From Actinoplanes xinjiangensis (GTDB lineage Bacteria > Actinomycetota > Actinomycetes > Mycobacteriales > Micromonosporaceae), in assembly GCF_003148685.1 (NCBI RefSeq), contig NZ_QGGR01000050.1, positions 1 through 34,694 on the forward strand: a DNA stretch of 34,694 nt, read 5' to 3'. Within the stretch, counting starts at the first letter, position 1. Each line of letters opens with the position of its first letter. A program made the position numbers and the translations under genes. This document shows positions 34,600-34,694 of this stretch, in pieces. The notes under the pieces are model-generated. The model ran no database searches. It saw nothing but the letters and a program-made list of their open reading frames with translations, and was not told the origin of the DNA.

Positions 34600-34694
34600 G
34601 GAGCCGGGAGCCGGGAGCCGGGAGCCGGGAGCCGGGAGCCGGGAGCCGGGAGCCGGGAGCCGGGAGCCGGGAGCCGGGAGCCGGGAGCCGGGAG
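34600..34694. repeat. Perfect 7-bp tandem repeat (GGAGCCG)n to the window edge
   Basis: GGAGCCG is repeated without error for 95 bases, at least 13.5 copies, and continues beyond the window. A 7-bp unit shifts frame with each copy gained or lost. It starts eight bases after the hairpin array. Confidence 0.95.

Overview
The window is very GC-rich DNA with long GC-biased ORFs, frequent GTG/TTG starts, several apparently leaderless genes and intrinsic terminators without U-tails. Together with a MurL/MurD2 pair, Das/Ngc-type chitin-sugar importers, a DUF1707 protein and an AbiEi-DUF559 protein, this points to an actinomycete, most likely Micromonosporaceae (Actinoplanes/Micromonospora-like). The taxon is an inference from gene content.

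Left part (1-7385). The window opens in the 3' end of an SPFH/band-7 protein gene. Next come a small membrane protein and a convergent TrmH/SpoU RNA methyltransferase whose stop codons share one CTAG. A flavohemoglobin-like reductase follows, with a globin-like region that seems to lack the proximal histidine, then a convergent cupin-like gene; the two stops sit in one palindrome. Then comes the divergent pair murL / murD2, which makes the D-Glu of the peptidoglycan stem by ligating L-Glu to UDP-MurNAc-L-Ala and epimerising it in place. A secreted protein overlaps the 3' end of murD2 on the other strand.

Sugar-uptake operon (7386-15492). A 470-bp AT-richer regulatory region precedes an RpiR/MurR-type regulator with a SIS domain. 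Six importer genes follow in the same direction: a DasABC-like set (lipoprotein plus two permeases) and an NgcEFG-like set (lipoprotein plus two permeases). No ATPase is encoded, so both importers probably use a shared MsiK-type ATPase from elsewhere. A 12-13 bp stem-loop separates the first binding protein from its permeases, and a hairpin overlapping the last stop closes the operon.

Middle part (15520-22199). A PolA-family polymerase-like protein is followed by metH, whose leader matches an S-adenosylhomocysteine riboswitch. Its 3' pseudoknot strand competes with a hairpin that hides the metH Shine-Dalgarno sequence. metH ends in a strong hairpin and is followed by a zinc-dependent alcohol/formaldehyde dehydrogenase-like gene.

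Right part (22201-34694). This holds a YdjM-type membrane hydrolase, a DUF1707 protein, a NarL-type two-component pair (the kinase has a repeat-encoded Trp/Gly/Arg-rich N-terminus), a membrane diguanylate cyclase, a divergent pair of carbohydrate enzymes (amylo-alpha-1,6-glucosidase and a GH63-like hydrolase), a 90-residue unknown protein and an AbiEi-DUF559 nuclease-like protein. The window ends in about 330 bp of degenerate ~60-bp repeats that can each fold into a hairpin, followed by a perfect 7-bp tandem repeat running off the edge.

No tRNA, rRNA, CRISPR array, insertion sequence or prophage was seen.
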